Positions 16,919 through 26,302 of a stretch of 64,000 nucleotides of DNA are shown one piece after another. The first letter of the stretch is position 1, and each line of letters starts with the position of its first letter. A program made the position numbers and the translations under genes. This DNA comes from Leptospiraceae bacterium (lineage in GTDB: Bacteria; Spirochaetota; Leptospiria; Leptospirales; Leptospiraceae), in assembly GCA_016708435.1 (NCBI GenBank), contig JADJFV010000035.1, forward strand, positions 1-64,000. Reading direction: 5' to 3'. Under the pieces are notes generated by a model. It worked only from the letters and a program-made list of their open reading frames with translations, was not told where the DNA came from and did not search any database.

Positions 16919-17594
16919 AATAATTTGCATCGGTGCACATCCAGATGATGTAGAGCTTTCTATGGGGGGTAGCGTTTTACGTCTATTAGACGCAGGACAT
17001 GAAGTTACCATTCTTGATATTTCTGATGGAGAGCCTACACCACATGGATCTGTTGAAATAAGAAAAGAAGAAAGAACTAAAGCAGCGGATTTGTTGGGGG
17101 TAAAAAGAATTACTCTCGACTTAAAAAATCGCTATATAGAAGAAACAGTGGAAAATCGAATCAAGCTGGCGGAAGTTTTTAGAGAAATAAGATCGGAATA
17201 TATTTTTACGCATTATGATTATGATGTGCATCCAGATCATATTGCGGTGAGTAAGCTTACCGATTCTGCACGTTTCTATTCCAAGCTTACAAAATCAGAC
17301 ATAAAAGGAGAACCTTTCTTTCCAGAGCGGGTAATCTACTATTTCCCCAATCATATTAAACTAAATCTAGAACCATCCTTTTGTGTTGATATTAGTCCCT
17401 ATATCGAAAGAAAGAGACAGGTGCTTGAATGTTATGAATCTCAGTTTATAAAGAAAGGGCAGGGGGCATTCATCCGTGAATCTCTTGAGGCAAATCGCTA
17501 TTTCGGATTACGCATTCACACAGAATACGCAGAGCCTTTTTTCATGCGTGACACTGTTGGTATTTTAGAAATTGGAAAATTGTTTTTGAAATAA
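16911..17594 (+). CDS. PIG-L/LmbE family deacetylase (BshB1-like)
   Basis: A 227-residue zinc deacetylase of N-acetylglucosamine conjugates. The zinc motif AHPDDVELSMGG opens the protein, and the second ligand motif is DVHPDHIAV near 106. The length and GQGAFIRESLEANRYFGLRI-type C-terminus are those of BshB1, which deacetylates GlcNAc-malate in bacillithiol synthesis, but bshA and bshC are not in the window. It is translationally coupled to the patatin gene. Confidence 0.82.
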   Translation: MSKIICIGAHPDDVELSMGGSVLRLLDAGHEVTILDISDGEPTPHGSVEIRKEERTKAADLLGVKRITLDLKNRYIEETVENRIKLAEVFREIRSEYIFTHYDYDVHPDHIAVSKLTDSARFYSKLTKSDIKGEPFFPERVIYYFPNHIKLNLEPSFCVDISPYIERKRQVLECYESQFIKKGQGAFIRESLEANRYFGLRIHTEYAEPFFMRDTVGILEIGKLFLK

Positions 17595-17602
17595 GGCGTT
17601 GC

Positions 17603-17685
17603 GTAAAAGCATTGCCACGGAGGCACTGAGACACAGAGAGAATGAGGTTTTTCATCATTCTGCGTTACAAAAATTATGCTTTTAC
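17603..17685. repeat. Inverted repeat between convergent genes
   Basis: gtaaaagcat (17603-17612) and atgcttttac (17676-17685) are perfect 10-bp arms around 63 bases containing the common intergenic phrase gccacggaggcactgagaca. It lies between two genes that end toward each other; a terminator role is possible but not shown. Confidence 0.4.
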
Positions 17686-17733
17686 TCGATCCCTGAAGTA
17701 AAAAATTTCTGAATTCTTTCAGCGGTATTCAGC

Positions 17734-18501
17734 TTATTTTTCTTTTATTGCATCAACAAAAGAATCAAATTTCTTTTCTGGCATTAACTCATGTGTGATT
17801 AATTTCCCATTGTAGTAAATTCCCATTGTTCCAAAGGGGCTACTAATTTGTTGTGCTTCTTTCATCGTTTTTAGTTTTATTACTTCAGTAGGGAATTTCT
17901 TTTTCTTACAGACGGACGCCATTAATTGTATATATTCTTCCATGAACGGGCATTGATTGGAATAAATAAAAGTAAATCCTTTTTTGTTTGAACAAATTCC
18001 TTCTTTTGCGTTCTTCACAAACTTAGGATTATCCGCTTTCTGATTAAACTTAAGTGCAAGTAATTCAAAATAAGGAGGAGCGGAATCAATCAGTTCAAAT
18101 CCATGTTTCATATAAAACTTTTTATCAGTTAAGAACGGTTTCACCTTATTACCCGTCACCACAACAATTCCATCCATTTTTTTTGATTTTGAATCCTTTA
18201 TACATTCTTCTAATAATTGAGTCGAAAGACCTTTCCCTTTGAACTGACCGGAAACCCAAAGACAATTGATAACCATAAAGTTTTTGCCAACAATTGGCTT
18301 CCATACTTTTTCAATTGGTATGTATTCAATGAAGATCTTTCCTCTCTGGTCAAAACGTTTGAAAATCAGACCATCATTGAATCGATCTCTCATCCAATCT
18401 TTTTTTGAATTGGCTCTAGCTTGATTTTTTTTATCATTCCCAATAGCACAACAAATATGCTCTTCTTCTAAGTTCTGTTTATTTATAGTTATGATTTCCA
18501 T
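17734..18501 (-). CDS. GNAT acetyltransferase with YoaP-like C-terminal domain
   Basis: 255 residues. The first ~150 form a GNAT domain, with the acetyl-CoA loop in VSGQFKGKGLSTQLLEECI and a later FYMKHGFELID. The C-terminal part (FTFIYSNQCPFMEEYI, FGTMGIYYNGKLITHELM) is YoaP-like, a thioredoxin-like add-on with a lone Cys-Pro. ATG 18501 has AGAGGTGG upstream. It is a stand-alone gene. The acceptor substrate is unknown. Confidence 0.82.
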   Translation of the reverse strand: MEIITINKQNLEEEHICCAIGNDKKNQARANSKKDWMRDRFNDGLIFKRFDQRGKIFIEYIPIEKVWKPIVGKNFMVINCLWVSGQFKGKGLSTQLLEECIKDSKSKKMDGIVVVTGNKVKPFLTDKKFYMKHGFELIDSAPPYFELLALKFNQKADNPKFVKNAKEGICSNKKGFTFIYSNQCPFMEEYIQLMASVCKKKKFPTEVIKLKTMKEAQQISSPFGTMGIYYNGKLITHELMPEKKFDSFVDAIKEK

Positions 18502-18586
18502 AAGTTGCCACCTCTTAGAGATTTTACTAATTTCATTCTTTCCCTTTCTAATAAAATGTCAATAAAATGTTTATTCATAGAAAGAC

Positions 18587-18641
18587 GTAACTACTCAACA
18601 TAATGGATTGCCTCTGTGGCAAAACACACTGAGTAGTTACG
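18587..18641. repeat. 55-bp palindromic element with 7-bp direct repeats
   Basis: gtaactactca (18587-18597) and tgagtagttac (18630-18640) are perfect 11-bp inverted ends. The direct repeat gaaagac flanks the element at 18580-18586 and 18642-18648. This looks like a tiny insertion with target duplication. It is too short to code. Confidence 0.5.
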
Positions 18642-18726
18642 GAAAGACAATGAATCTTTCGAATGTATTTTTTGAGTTGTCTGAATCATACAACGATAAA
18701 TTCTGATTATGCGAAAGGAGATTATT

Positions 18727-19596
18727 ATGAATAAAAAAATTGCATTTATTGGTGTGGGGATTATGGGACGCGGGCTTGTAAAAAACTTAAAGAAGACAGG
18801 CGCGACCTTACAGATATTTGCGCGTAATCCTTCTAAGATTCAAGAGTTGCAAGATGCGAATACTATCATTTATTCGGAAATTAAGGATGCAGTGCAAAAT
18901 GCTGATTTTATTATTCTCTGTCTGACTGAAGACCATATTGTAGAAAAATCATTTATGGAAGTAATGGCTGAACCAACACATGCCACTATTTTGGATTTTG
19001 GAACGAGTTCACCTGGGCTAACAGCGAAAATGCACAATGAATCTCTCAAGAGAGGTTTTCGTTTTGTAGACTCTCCTATGACTGGAAGTAAAATGGCTGC
19101 TGATAAGGGTGAAATTCTATTTATGGTTGGAGCAAGTCAAGAAGACTTTCAGGATTGCAATTTCATCTGGGAAGCCTGTGGTAAAAAAGTCATTCATTGT
19201 GGTGATGTTGGAAATGGGCAGCTAATGAAGATTACCCTTAATATGATGCAAGCTGGTCTTGCACAAGTTTATATGGAAGGTCTTATTCTTGGAAAAAAAC
19301 TCGGACTTGATTTGGGAATTCTTCATGAAATAATAACAAATTCCGCAGCGCGCTCTGGTATCTCAGATTTTAAAGTAAATTGTATTTTAAACAATGACTA
19401 TTCTACCAATTTTTCTCTCAAGAATATGAATAAGGATTTAAATCATTCTCTTAATATCGCAATGTCGCATAATGTGAGTTTGCCTTTAATTCATTCACTC
19501 AAGTCGATTTATGATTCTGGTATGTCGCAGAATCTAGGAGAAGAAGATTTTATTAGTCTATTTAAAGTAAATCAAAAGATGAATGGATTTGAATAG
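18727..19596 (+). CDS. NAD(P)-dependent oxidoreductase, 3-hydroxyisobutyrate dehydrogenase-like
   Basis: 289 residues. It begins with the Rossmann motif IAFIGVGIMGRGL; the conserved DSPMTGSKMAADKGEI and the catalytic Lys in GNGQLMKITLNMMQA place it in the beta-hydroxyacid dehydrogenase family (3-hydroxyisobutyrate, tartronate semialdehyde or glyoxylate/succinic semialdehyde reductases). I chose ATG 18727 over the in-frame ATG at 18709 because AAAGGAG (18714-18720) sits at the right distance. It converges with the receiver-domain piece that follows. Confidence 0.85.
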   Translation: MNKKIAFIGVGIMGRGLVKNLKKTGATLQIFARNPSKIQELQDANTIIYSEIKDAVQNADFIILCLTEDHIVEKSFMEVMAEPTHATILDFGTSSPGLTAKMHNESLKRGFRFVDSPMTGSKMAADKGEILFMVGASQEDFQDCNFIWEACGKKVIHCGDVGNGQLMKITLNMMQAGLAQVYMEGLILGKKLGLDLGILHEIITNSAARSGISDFKVNCILNNDYSTNFSLKNMNKDLNHSLNIAMSHNVSLPLIHSLKSIYDSGMSQNLGEEDFISLFKVNQKMNGFE

Positions 19597-20050
19597 TTAT
19601 TGATTGAATAACCATTTGTATAATAGTTTAGCAATTGTGTATTTTACAAATGGTTTGCACGCATAATCATCCATACCGATGGAGAGGCATTTCTCTTTAT
19701 CCCCTTTCATCGTTCCTGCGGTTAATGCGATGATAGGTGTTCGCTTTTCCTTTTCAAGCTTCCTAATCTCTATTGTTGCTTCGAGTCCATTCATTTCTGG
19801 CATTTGTATATCTAGTATAATTAGGTCAGGATTCTCTTTCTGAAATATATCAATGGCTTCTTTTCCATTCATTGCTTCAATCAATTTAGAATTTGGCAAT
19901 AGTTCTTGAATGATTGTCCTTACTAAAAATAAATTGATTGGATCATCATCAACAACTAGGATTTTGGAAATGTTAGTTGAGTCTGGAAAGAAACTATTAT
20001 AATTCTCATTCGTAGACGAATACTTTGCATCTTCTTGGATATTTTCGTAT
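19597..20050 (-). pseudogene. Receiver domain detached from the upstream kinase by a frameshift
   Basis: A complete receiver can be read: SKILVVDDDPINLFLV, then the phospho-Asp in LIILDIQMPEMNG and the Lys in DYACKPFV. The first ATG (19899) lies inside the domain, after the acidic pair, so a protein from there could not work. The frame is open back to 20051, where it meets the kinase in another frame. One extra A in the run at 20055-20058 would join ILETK to IEYENIQED and make one hybrid kinase. Confidence 0.75.
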
Positions 20051-20051
20051 T

Positions 20052-22049
20052 CTATTTTGTTTCCAGAATAAAATAAAATCTACTTCCTTTATCTAATTCA
20101 CTTTCCAATCTCAGTTTACTGTTCATTAGCCTAAGAAGTGTATTCGAAATGCTAAGTCCTAAACCAATTCCCTTATAGCGTCTACTCGTGGAGCTATCTG
20201 CTTGTGTAAATGCTTCGAATATCCTTTTCTGATGTTCTTCTGAAATTCCAATTCCTGTATCAATGACTGAAAAAAGAATTTGCATTTGGTTTATTGATGA
20301 ATCAAATTTTAAAACTTCAATTATTATTTCAACGCTTCCTGCATTGGTAAACTTAATTGCATTAATCAAAAGGTTAATTAGTATTTGCCGTAGTCGAGTA
20401 GAGTCTATCCATATATAAGTAGGTAGATTTTTAGCAAGGTTAGTTAGAATGGAAATGTTTTTATCATTGGCTGCGGATCTGATTGTGTTTATTGATTGAT
20501 TAACTAATTCTATTAATTTTATTTTTTCGATCTTTAGAGCAAGCTGGCCGCTTTCAATTTTAGAATAATCTAATATATCATTGAGTAAATCGAGCAATGA
20601 ATTTGCAGACTGAAAAACAATTGCCATATTTTTTTCTTGTGATGCATTCAATTTATATTTTAATAATAAATCTGTTAGCGCTATTACAGAATTTAAAGGA
20701 GTTCGTAATTCATGACTTATATTTGCAAGAAAATCCGATTTAGCCTGATTTGCCGCTTCAGCCGCTTCTTTTGTTTTAATCAATTCCGTTTCTGTTTCTT
20801 TGCGTAAAGTAATATCTTGGAAAGTTCCTATCAGTCTTATAATTTTATCATTGACTCTTATAACTCTACATTGCGTTTGAATCCATAAACTTCTACCACT
20901 CTTTGTAATAAATGGTAATTCAAGATTGTATGGAACTCCTTTTTCTATAGCATTTTGCATGGCAGCTTGTAGGACTAATCTACCTGGAAGAGGGTAAAAT
21001 TGAATAGCCTCTTCTAATGAAAGAGGAGACTTCGTGATCGGGACTTCATGAATATTAAAAATTTCATCAGTCCAAGTGCGCTCCTTTGTTACCGTATCCA
21101 TTTCCCATGACCCAATTCTTGCTATTTCTTCTGTTTGTCTGAGCAATTCGTTATTACGCGCTAGACTTTTTTCTTTTAAAATTCTTTCAGATGCAATTGC
21201 TGTCAGTATCATCGAATTTAACATTGTAATACTGCAAAATCCATAAAGCAGAAATAGGCTAGGATTGATTGATCCCGTAAAGAGTGGACCTTTACCGCTT
21301 ATCGTTGCAAAGACCGCTATCGCTATTGTTGTGCAAGTAAAGGTTACTGTAATTTTATGATTGAATCGAATGGAAGTCCAAATTAAAAATGGAAATGCAG
21401 TCCATGCAAGAGACATTGAGGCGATAGGCGAAACAAGATCAAAATAAATAATTGTTTGGGTGAAGGTCAATAGAATGAGAAGAGAGAATCCTTCGAGCAG
21501 AGTAGATTTTGTAGGATTAATATTCGAATTTGATAACCAAGCGAAGACCAAAGCCCCTAAGGTTAATACACCGAATGCGTTGCCTGCCCACCAACCAAGT
21601 GAAATTGAAAAAAAAGAATTCCATTCGACCATGCCATTTAAACATAGACCTAGAACTCCGATCAATGCACTAATTGTAGGCGCAATGATAATTGCAATCA
21701 GAAAGAACATACCAACATTCTTTAGACTAAGCGGATATTTGTTATTCTCTAGTCTGGATTTTAAAAAATAGGCACTGAACAAAGGCTCAAGACTATTTCC
21801 GATAACAGTGGCTATTACAAAACCAATCGGTGCACCTGTTGAATAGGTTGTAAAAAATGCTCCTATACTAATTGCAGGCAAATACTTATAACCCCCGAAA
21901 AGTAAAACAGGAAGTGACAGGCCAGAAGGAAGCCAAATTAATGTGACATTCGATTGAATAAATGCAATTTTTAAACCGATCTTGGCAAATAAGTAGAAAG
22001 CCATAGAAATCAGAATGCTTGTAAATAAATATCTCAACTTTGATTGCAT
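20052..22049 (-). CDS. MASE1-PAS sensor histidine kinase (hybrid if frameshift is repaired)
   Basis: 665 residues. The first ~290 are a MASE1 membrane sensor with about eight helices (LIWLPSGLSLPVLLFGGYKY is typical). A PAS module ends GTFQDITLRKETETEL. The phospho-His is in FLANISHELRTPLNSVIAL, and the ATPase shows NAIKFTNAG, DTGIGI and GIGLGLSIS. Its stop is probably created by a lost base; see the receiver piece at 19597. The MASE1 ligand is unknown. Confidence 0.87.
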   Translation of the reverse strand: MQSKLRYLFTSILISMAFYLFAKIGLKIAFIQSNVTLIWLPSGLSLPVLLFGGYKYLPAISIGAFFTTYSTGAPIGFVIATVIGNSLEPLFSAYFLKSRLENNKYPLSLKNVGMFFLIAIIIAPTISALIGVLGLCLNGMVEWNSFFSISLGWWAGNAFGVLTLGALVFAWLSNSNINPTKSTLLEGFSLLILLTFTQTIIYFDLVSPIASMSLAWTAFPFLIWTSIRFNHKITVTFTCTTIAIAVFATISGKGPLFTGSINPSLFLLYGFCSITMLNSMILTAIASERILKEKSLARNNELLRQTEEIARIGSWEMDTVTKERTWTDEIFNIHEVPITKSPLSLEEAIQFYPLPGRLVLQAAMQNAIEKGVPYNLELPFITKSGRSLWIQTQCRVIRVNDKIIRLIGTFQDITLRKETETELIKTKEAAEAANQAKSDFLANISHELRTPLNSVIALTDLLLKYKLNASQEKNMAIVFQSANSLLDLLNDILDYSKIESGQLALKIEKIKLIELVNQSINTIRSAANDKNISILTNLAKNLPTYIWIDSTRLRQILINLLINAIKFTNAGSVEIIIEVLKFDSSINQMQILFSVIDTGIGISEEHQKRIFEAFTQADSSTSRRYKGIGLGLSISNTLLRLMNSKLRLESELDKGSRFYFILETK

Positions 22050-22087
22050 TAAGTTTTTAGGGCCATGTATGAAGTCTCATTTTAGAA

Positions 22088-24580
22088 TTACTTTTCTTCT
22101 TCTTTGCGTTTAATTGGGAGTTTCCCCAGACTCTCACCACCTATGTTTAAGAATACACCTTCCAGTTTAGTTCCCGATAGAAGTCTTGAAAATACTTCCG
22201 CAACAGATTCACCACCGAGGATTGCAAGTGGAGCCATTGCTTCTGCAATTTTAACTAGTTGATCTTTATCGTTGAAAGACTGAAGTGCTGCGATGAAATC
22301 GGGGCTAATCGCCTTTGCCCGCTCAACCATGGATCTGACCTGCGTATCAAGCTCTTTTGCTGAGAGATTAATATTTTGTTCTTTGAAGAATACTTCTTGG
22401 TCAAGCCTAGATTTGTCCCTTGTGAGTTGGACAGAGTTAATCTTGTTCATCAAATCTTCTTTGTTCAACTGATTGTTTAATTTTAAGTCTTCGATGGATG
22501 CGTTTGATTTTGCGCGCGTAGTTTCTAAGTCTAAACGCTTTTCTAATTCTTCTTTTTCATAACCGTAGATTGCTTTTTGAGTTGAGTATTGAGATTCACT
22601 GGTTTCTTGTTTCACTTTCTCCATGAATTTTAATATTTCAAGCTTTGACTTCTCGCGGGTAAGAGTTGTTGACTCCTGAATCAGAGTTTGTTGCGATTCT
22701 TGCATAAGCTTTGCAATGGCTGCATCTTTGATAAGAATTCCCGTAACTTCCACATCGTAGATTTTCATTTCGTTTTCTGTAAAGTGATAACCAGCATTAT
22801 CTTCACCGAGAATCGTCTTCTTGATAATGTTAATTCCATTTGTGTAAAATTCTTCTACGCGGAAATTCTTTACGGCTGAGCGGATAACAGATCTAAACCT
22901 ATCAGTGAGAAATTTTACATAATTCTCAACATTAAACCATTTAGAAGAATCATTTATAAAATTCAATCGGTAAGAAAGCTTAATCTGTATGCTTACAAAA
23001 TCCTTTGACTCTACTTCGATTGTATCGGATACTTTGTTGTTAGCCACTCGAAGATATACATCTCGAATGAGGTTTTCATCTGTCTTTGGATTTCCTTTTG
23101 ATAGAGAGAATACTTGCATATCCTCGTCGAATTCTAAAAGGTAAGTGCTTGGTCCAACAATGACTTTGCGCTCACCGGATTTACCAACAACCATGATTGC
23201 ATATCCTGCCCATACTCCGATGGAAACTGCTCCATCGTATTTTGTATCGAGTGTGATATAGCGAGGAGGAGTATACTTATTTCTTCGTTGAAACGAATCG
23301 CTGGCTATTTGTTCTAATTCTTCTGCTTCTGGTTCTGATAGCATAGAGTCAGCAACCGAAAATTCACGTTTGCTGGAAGCGGGAGAAGGTGTTGCTTGCG
23401 GTCTTGGAGGCAAAGTAGGCTTATCCGCTGGTATTGCTTGCTTGCGTAGTTCTGAATTAATTTCTACTGCTCGATCATTTCCTGGAAACCAAAGACCGAC
23501 TTGACGATGCTCTAAAATTCTACGAACAATGACTTCAAAGCGAGGATCTGGTAAGAACATATCGGGACCACGACGAAGTTTTACTTCACCGGTGAGACGG
23601 TTCATTACATAGCGCGCTTCTCCGAGTGGAATTGCGACTGCGTAGTGCACCTCGTTATCCTCATATTTGACGATTGCATGCTCTTTACGTGGGAAATAAA
23701 TCATTTGGTCTTTGCCAGTAAAGAAAAGCTCATCACCTTCTTTGTATTGTGCCTCACCTTCTGTGTAAGGAGCGATTACTTTGATGTAAATACCTTTGAT
23801 TTCACTTAGCTCAATCGCTCTATATTTGCGACTGCCATCTTTTTGGATGAATGTTTCTGTAGGCTCAGGAAATACAACCTCAGGACCTCGCACATAACGC
23901 TTATTTCCGTCTTCATCTAAGAGGATACAATATTCTAGCCGCTCAAGAGTAACTGCTTCGCGAATGTATTGGTTTCTAACATCTTTTACTACTTCAATAC
24001 CAGTTGGGGGTATATAGAACGAAACCTCAGTTCCTTTAATGGTGATATGTTTCCCTAGTTTGAGTTTTGAAATATCAAATTCAGTCTGACCGGTGCTTGA
24101 TTCACTTGTCTTGATGACCGCCTTATTCCAATTATCCTTAGCGGCAGTCTCGTCATACACTCGCACGACCAAGTATTGATTCGATCGTAAATGATGACCT
24201 TTAACTACATTTACCATTTGCCCCGACCAGAGAGGAAAAGAAATCGGTCCGGGGATATTTACTTTATGCCCCACGTTTAGTTCGATGAGGCTATTCACTG
24301 TTCCAGTCTTTGGATTTGAATTATCTTTCGCAGGATTTTTTAGAACAAGATACCAACCTTCTGGAGATATCGCAAAGGTTTGAATGGCTCCTTCTAGAGA
24401 GCACTTTTCAAAGCGTTTCGTTTTCTCATTGAAGATGATTGGCTGATCGGTGTTGGAGAGACTTGCTTTATATGGACCAACGTAAATATTAATATTACCT
24501 TTTGTTTGGTCAGAAATAAATGCAAATTCATTTGGGGAGAGAATTAAATCCCTTTCGCGTTGTCTTTCTTCTACTGCCAT
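22088..24580 (-). CDS. Major vault protein-like protein (bacterial vault homologue)
   Basis: 830 residues with the order of parts known in eukaryotic major vault protein. Residues ~10-400 hold repeated beta-modules (ILSPNEFAFI, GIYIKVIAPYTEG, KEGDELFFTGKDQMIYFPRK, VMNRLTGEVKLRRGPDMFLP). A variable linker (~400-450) follows. An SPFH-like shoulder spans ~450-620 (VGPSTYLLEF, VFSLSKGNPK, VESKDFVSIQIKLSYRLNF). A long charged cap helix (~625-760) and a short hydrophobic end complete it. There is no signal peptide. MVP assembles into hollow ribonucleoprotein shells; here particle formation is inferred. ATG 24580 has AGGAG. It follows the chemotaxis genes but has its own candidate promoter. Confidence 0.8.
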   Translation of the reverse strand: MAVEERQRERDLILSPNEFAFISDQTKGNINIYVGPYKASLSNTDQPIIFNEKTKRFEKCSLEGAIQTFAISPEGWYLVLKNPAKDNSNPKTGTVNSLIELNVGHKVNIPGPISFPLWSGQMVNVVKGHHLRSNQYLVVRVYDETAAKDNWNKAVIKTSESSTGQTEFDISKLKLGKHITIKGTEVSFYIPPTGIEVVKDVRNQYIREAVTLERLEYCILLDEDGNKRYVRGPEVVFPEPTETFIQKDGSRKYRAIELSEIKGIYIKVIAPYTEGEAQYKEGDELFFTGKDQMIYFPRKEHAIVKYEDNEVHYAVAIPLGEARYVMNRLTGEVKLRRGPDMFLPDPRFEVIVRRILEHRQVGLWFPGNDRAVEINSELRKQAIPADKPTLPPRPQATPSPASSKREFSVADSMLSEPEAEELEQIASDSFQRRNKYTPPRYITLDTKYDGAVSIGVWAGYAIMVVGKSGERKVIVGPSTYLLEFDEDMQVFSLSKGNPKTDENLIRDVYLRVANNKVSDTIEVESKDFVSIQIKLSYRLNFINDSSKWFNVENYVKFLTDRFRSVIRSAVKNFRVEEFYTNGINIIKKTILGEDNAGYHFTENEMKIYDVEVTGILIKDAAIAKLMQESQQTLIQESTTLTREKSKLEILKFMEKVKQETSESQYSTQKAIYGYEKEELEKRLDLETTRAKSNASIEDLKLNNQLNKEDLMNKINSVQLTRDKSRLDQEVFFKEQNINLSAKELDTQVRSMVERAKAISPDFIAALQSFNDKDQLVKIAEAMAPLAILGGESVAEVFSRLLSGTKLEGVFLNIGGESLGKLPIKRKEEEK

Positions 24581-24611
24581 AAAAATCTCCTGCTAATAGT
24601 TTATTCTGCAA

Positions 24612-24639
24612 ATCTTAATTTGAATAATAGAACAAGCAA
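24612..24639 (-). promoter_or_regulatory. Candidate promoter for the vault-like gene
   Basis: On the minus strand TTGCTT (24634-24639) and TAAGAT (24612-24617) are 16 bases apart, in the 96-base gap before the vault-like ATG. It would let that gene be expressed apart from the che operon. Confidence 0.4.
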
Positions 24640-24676
24640 GTAGAAAAATATTCGTTTTATTTTTTACTTTGAGTGA

Positions 24677-25036
24677 CTACTCTAATTGTTTTAGCAGGTC
24701 AATCATTTCAGCATTTTTAAATGGTTTTACCATCCAAGCAGATGCTCCTGCGTCTTCTCCTTTTTTACGAATCTCAGCACTAGACTCGGTGGTCAAAATT
24801 ACAATCTTCATTGATTTGCCGTTGGGATGATTTAAAACTAGTGGGACAAGTTCGATTCCAGTCTTGCCAGGCATATTTACGTCGAATATTCCAAAATCGA
24901 ATTTTCCTTCTTCAATTTTTTTTAGCGCCTCATCGGCATTAGACGCTCTAACTACATCATAATCTTCGAGGCTTAGGGCAGTCTCAATTATATTCAAAAC
25001 CATTGGAGAATCATCAACTATAAGAACTTTTTTCAT
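24677..25036 (-). CDS. CheY-like response regulator
   Basis: 119 residues, a lone receiver: VLIVDDSPMVLN (acidic pair), FGIFDVNMPGKTG (phospho-Asp), LTTESS (Thr switch) and MVKPFKN (Lys). This is the CheY form, which carries phosphate from CheA to a target such as the flagellar switch. It is last in the first chemosensory operon, 18 bases after the ATPase gene. Confidence 0.88.
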   Translation of the reverse strand: MKKVLIVDDSPMVLNIIETALSLEDYDVVRASNADEALKKIEEGKFDFGIFDVNMPGKTGIELVPLVLNHPNGKSMKIVILTTESSAEIRKKGEDAGASAWMVKPFKNAEMIDLLKQLE

Positions 25037-25054
25037 AATACTTCCTTGCCTTTT

Positions 25055-26302
25055 TTATAAAATTGGAAATCGAACCCAAACGCATACATCTTTCATATTG
25101 TTTTCTCGTCTCATATTATTGTCTGTTGTATAAAACGAAATACTCCCTTTGTGTAAATCAATAATTTTATTTACAACTGTCAAACCCAGACCAAATCGAA
25201 ATGTTTCCTGCATGAATCTATCATCTACAACATTAGTCAATCGAAAAAATGGTTCAAAGATTTTATGCGCATTACTCTCCGTTATCCCCACTGTTCCGTC
25301 TGAATTCTTGTAGGCGGGATTCAGGATTCTGATTCCAAAATCCGTTTTATCATGTGAAAATAGAATATAGATTGTATCTCCATCTTCCGAGTATTTAATT
25401 GCATTTGTTAATAATTCATCAAAGACTAGCTTCAAATTTTCTGGGCTGGCAGTAATTGATCTTCCGGCTAGGTCTCTTGGAAAATCACCCATAACTATCT
25501 TCTGATTTTTAATTCCAGCAACTGGTTTCATACCTTTTACCATTTCGGTTAATGCAGCATAGAAATCTTTCAGGGTTAATTTCCCTATATAAAAATCCTT
25601 TTCCGCTAATATGGCTTGTGTTTTAGTTAAACTATCACTTAGTTTTAGAATTTCGTCGTAGTTGTCTTTTAATAGGTGATAAATTTTTTCATGAACTAAG
25701 TAAACTTTTTTCTCTTCATCTAATTTAGCTTTTGAAAATAAAATACTCAGTGTGCTAATAAGTGATCCGAGACCACTTCCATGGAAGAAGCTAATATTGA
25801 TTTGGTGTATTAATTCATTTGCAAGAGATTCGACTTTTCTAGTATCAAGTTCTTTTCTCCAATCAAATACTTTAATCATGGATTCGAAAACTTGTTTCTC
25901 GTTTGATTTAAAATCAGAAATCTTGGACATCACCTTTCCGTAGGTGATAGCCTTTGTTATCGCAAAATGAAAATTGAATTTATAAATTGGGTAGGAGATA
26001 ATATCATACACATGATAGTTTTCCATCATTTGTAGAAACTTGTCTCCTTCCTCTCGATTGATTAATAGAATAACCAATTGAAATGGATATTCGGAAAGAA
26101 TATTTCCAAGATTTTTTTGATTTTCGCTACTCGTGTCAAGAAAATCATAAACGAGTAGCCATGTGTCATCTGATTTAAGATAACTTGTGAGATTATCCAT
26201 ATTATCCGCTACGTTGAAAGCGTAAGTAAGATCATCAACGTAGGTTTTCACCTGCTCTGTTATTTCTTTGTTTTGAGTATAGAGTAATATTTTATCAGAC
26301 AT
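25055..26302 (-). CDS. Kinase-like ATPase with divergent receiver-like N-terminus, no H-box
   Basis: 415 residues. The first ~120 look receiver-like (ILLYTQNKEITEQV; LLVYDFLD could hold the aspartate) but lack a clean acidic pocket. The middle is helical. The C-terminal ~150 are a HATPase: FDELLTNAIKYSEDG (N-box) and RFGLGLTVVNKIIDLHKGS (G-box). I see no HisKA phospho-His motif, so it may phosphorylate or dephosphorylate another protein, perhaps the neighbouring CheY. It overlaps cheB by 8 bases. Confidence 0.75.
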   Translation of the reverse strand: MSDKILLYTQNKEITEQVKTYVDDLTYAFNVADNMDNLTSYLKSDDTWLLVYDFLDTSSENQKNLGNILSEYPFQLVILLINREEGDKFLQMMENYHVYDIISYPIYKFNFHFAITKAITYGKVMSKISDFKSNEKQVFESMIKVFDWRKELDTRKVESLANELIHQINISFFHGSGLGSLISTLSILFSKAKLDEEKKVYLVHEKIYHLLKDNYDEILKLSDSLTKTQAILAEKDFYIGKLTLKDFYAALTEMVKGMKPVAGIKNQKIVMGDFPRDLAGRSITASPENLKLVFDELLTNAIKYSEDGDTIYILFSHDKTDFGIRILNPAYKNSDGTVGITESNAHKIFEPFFRLTNVVDDRFMQETFRFGLGLTVVNKIIDLHKGSISFYTTDNNMRRENNMKDVCVWVRFPIL

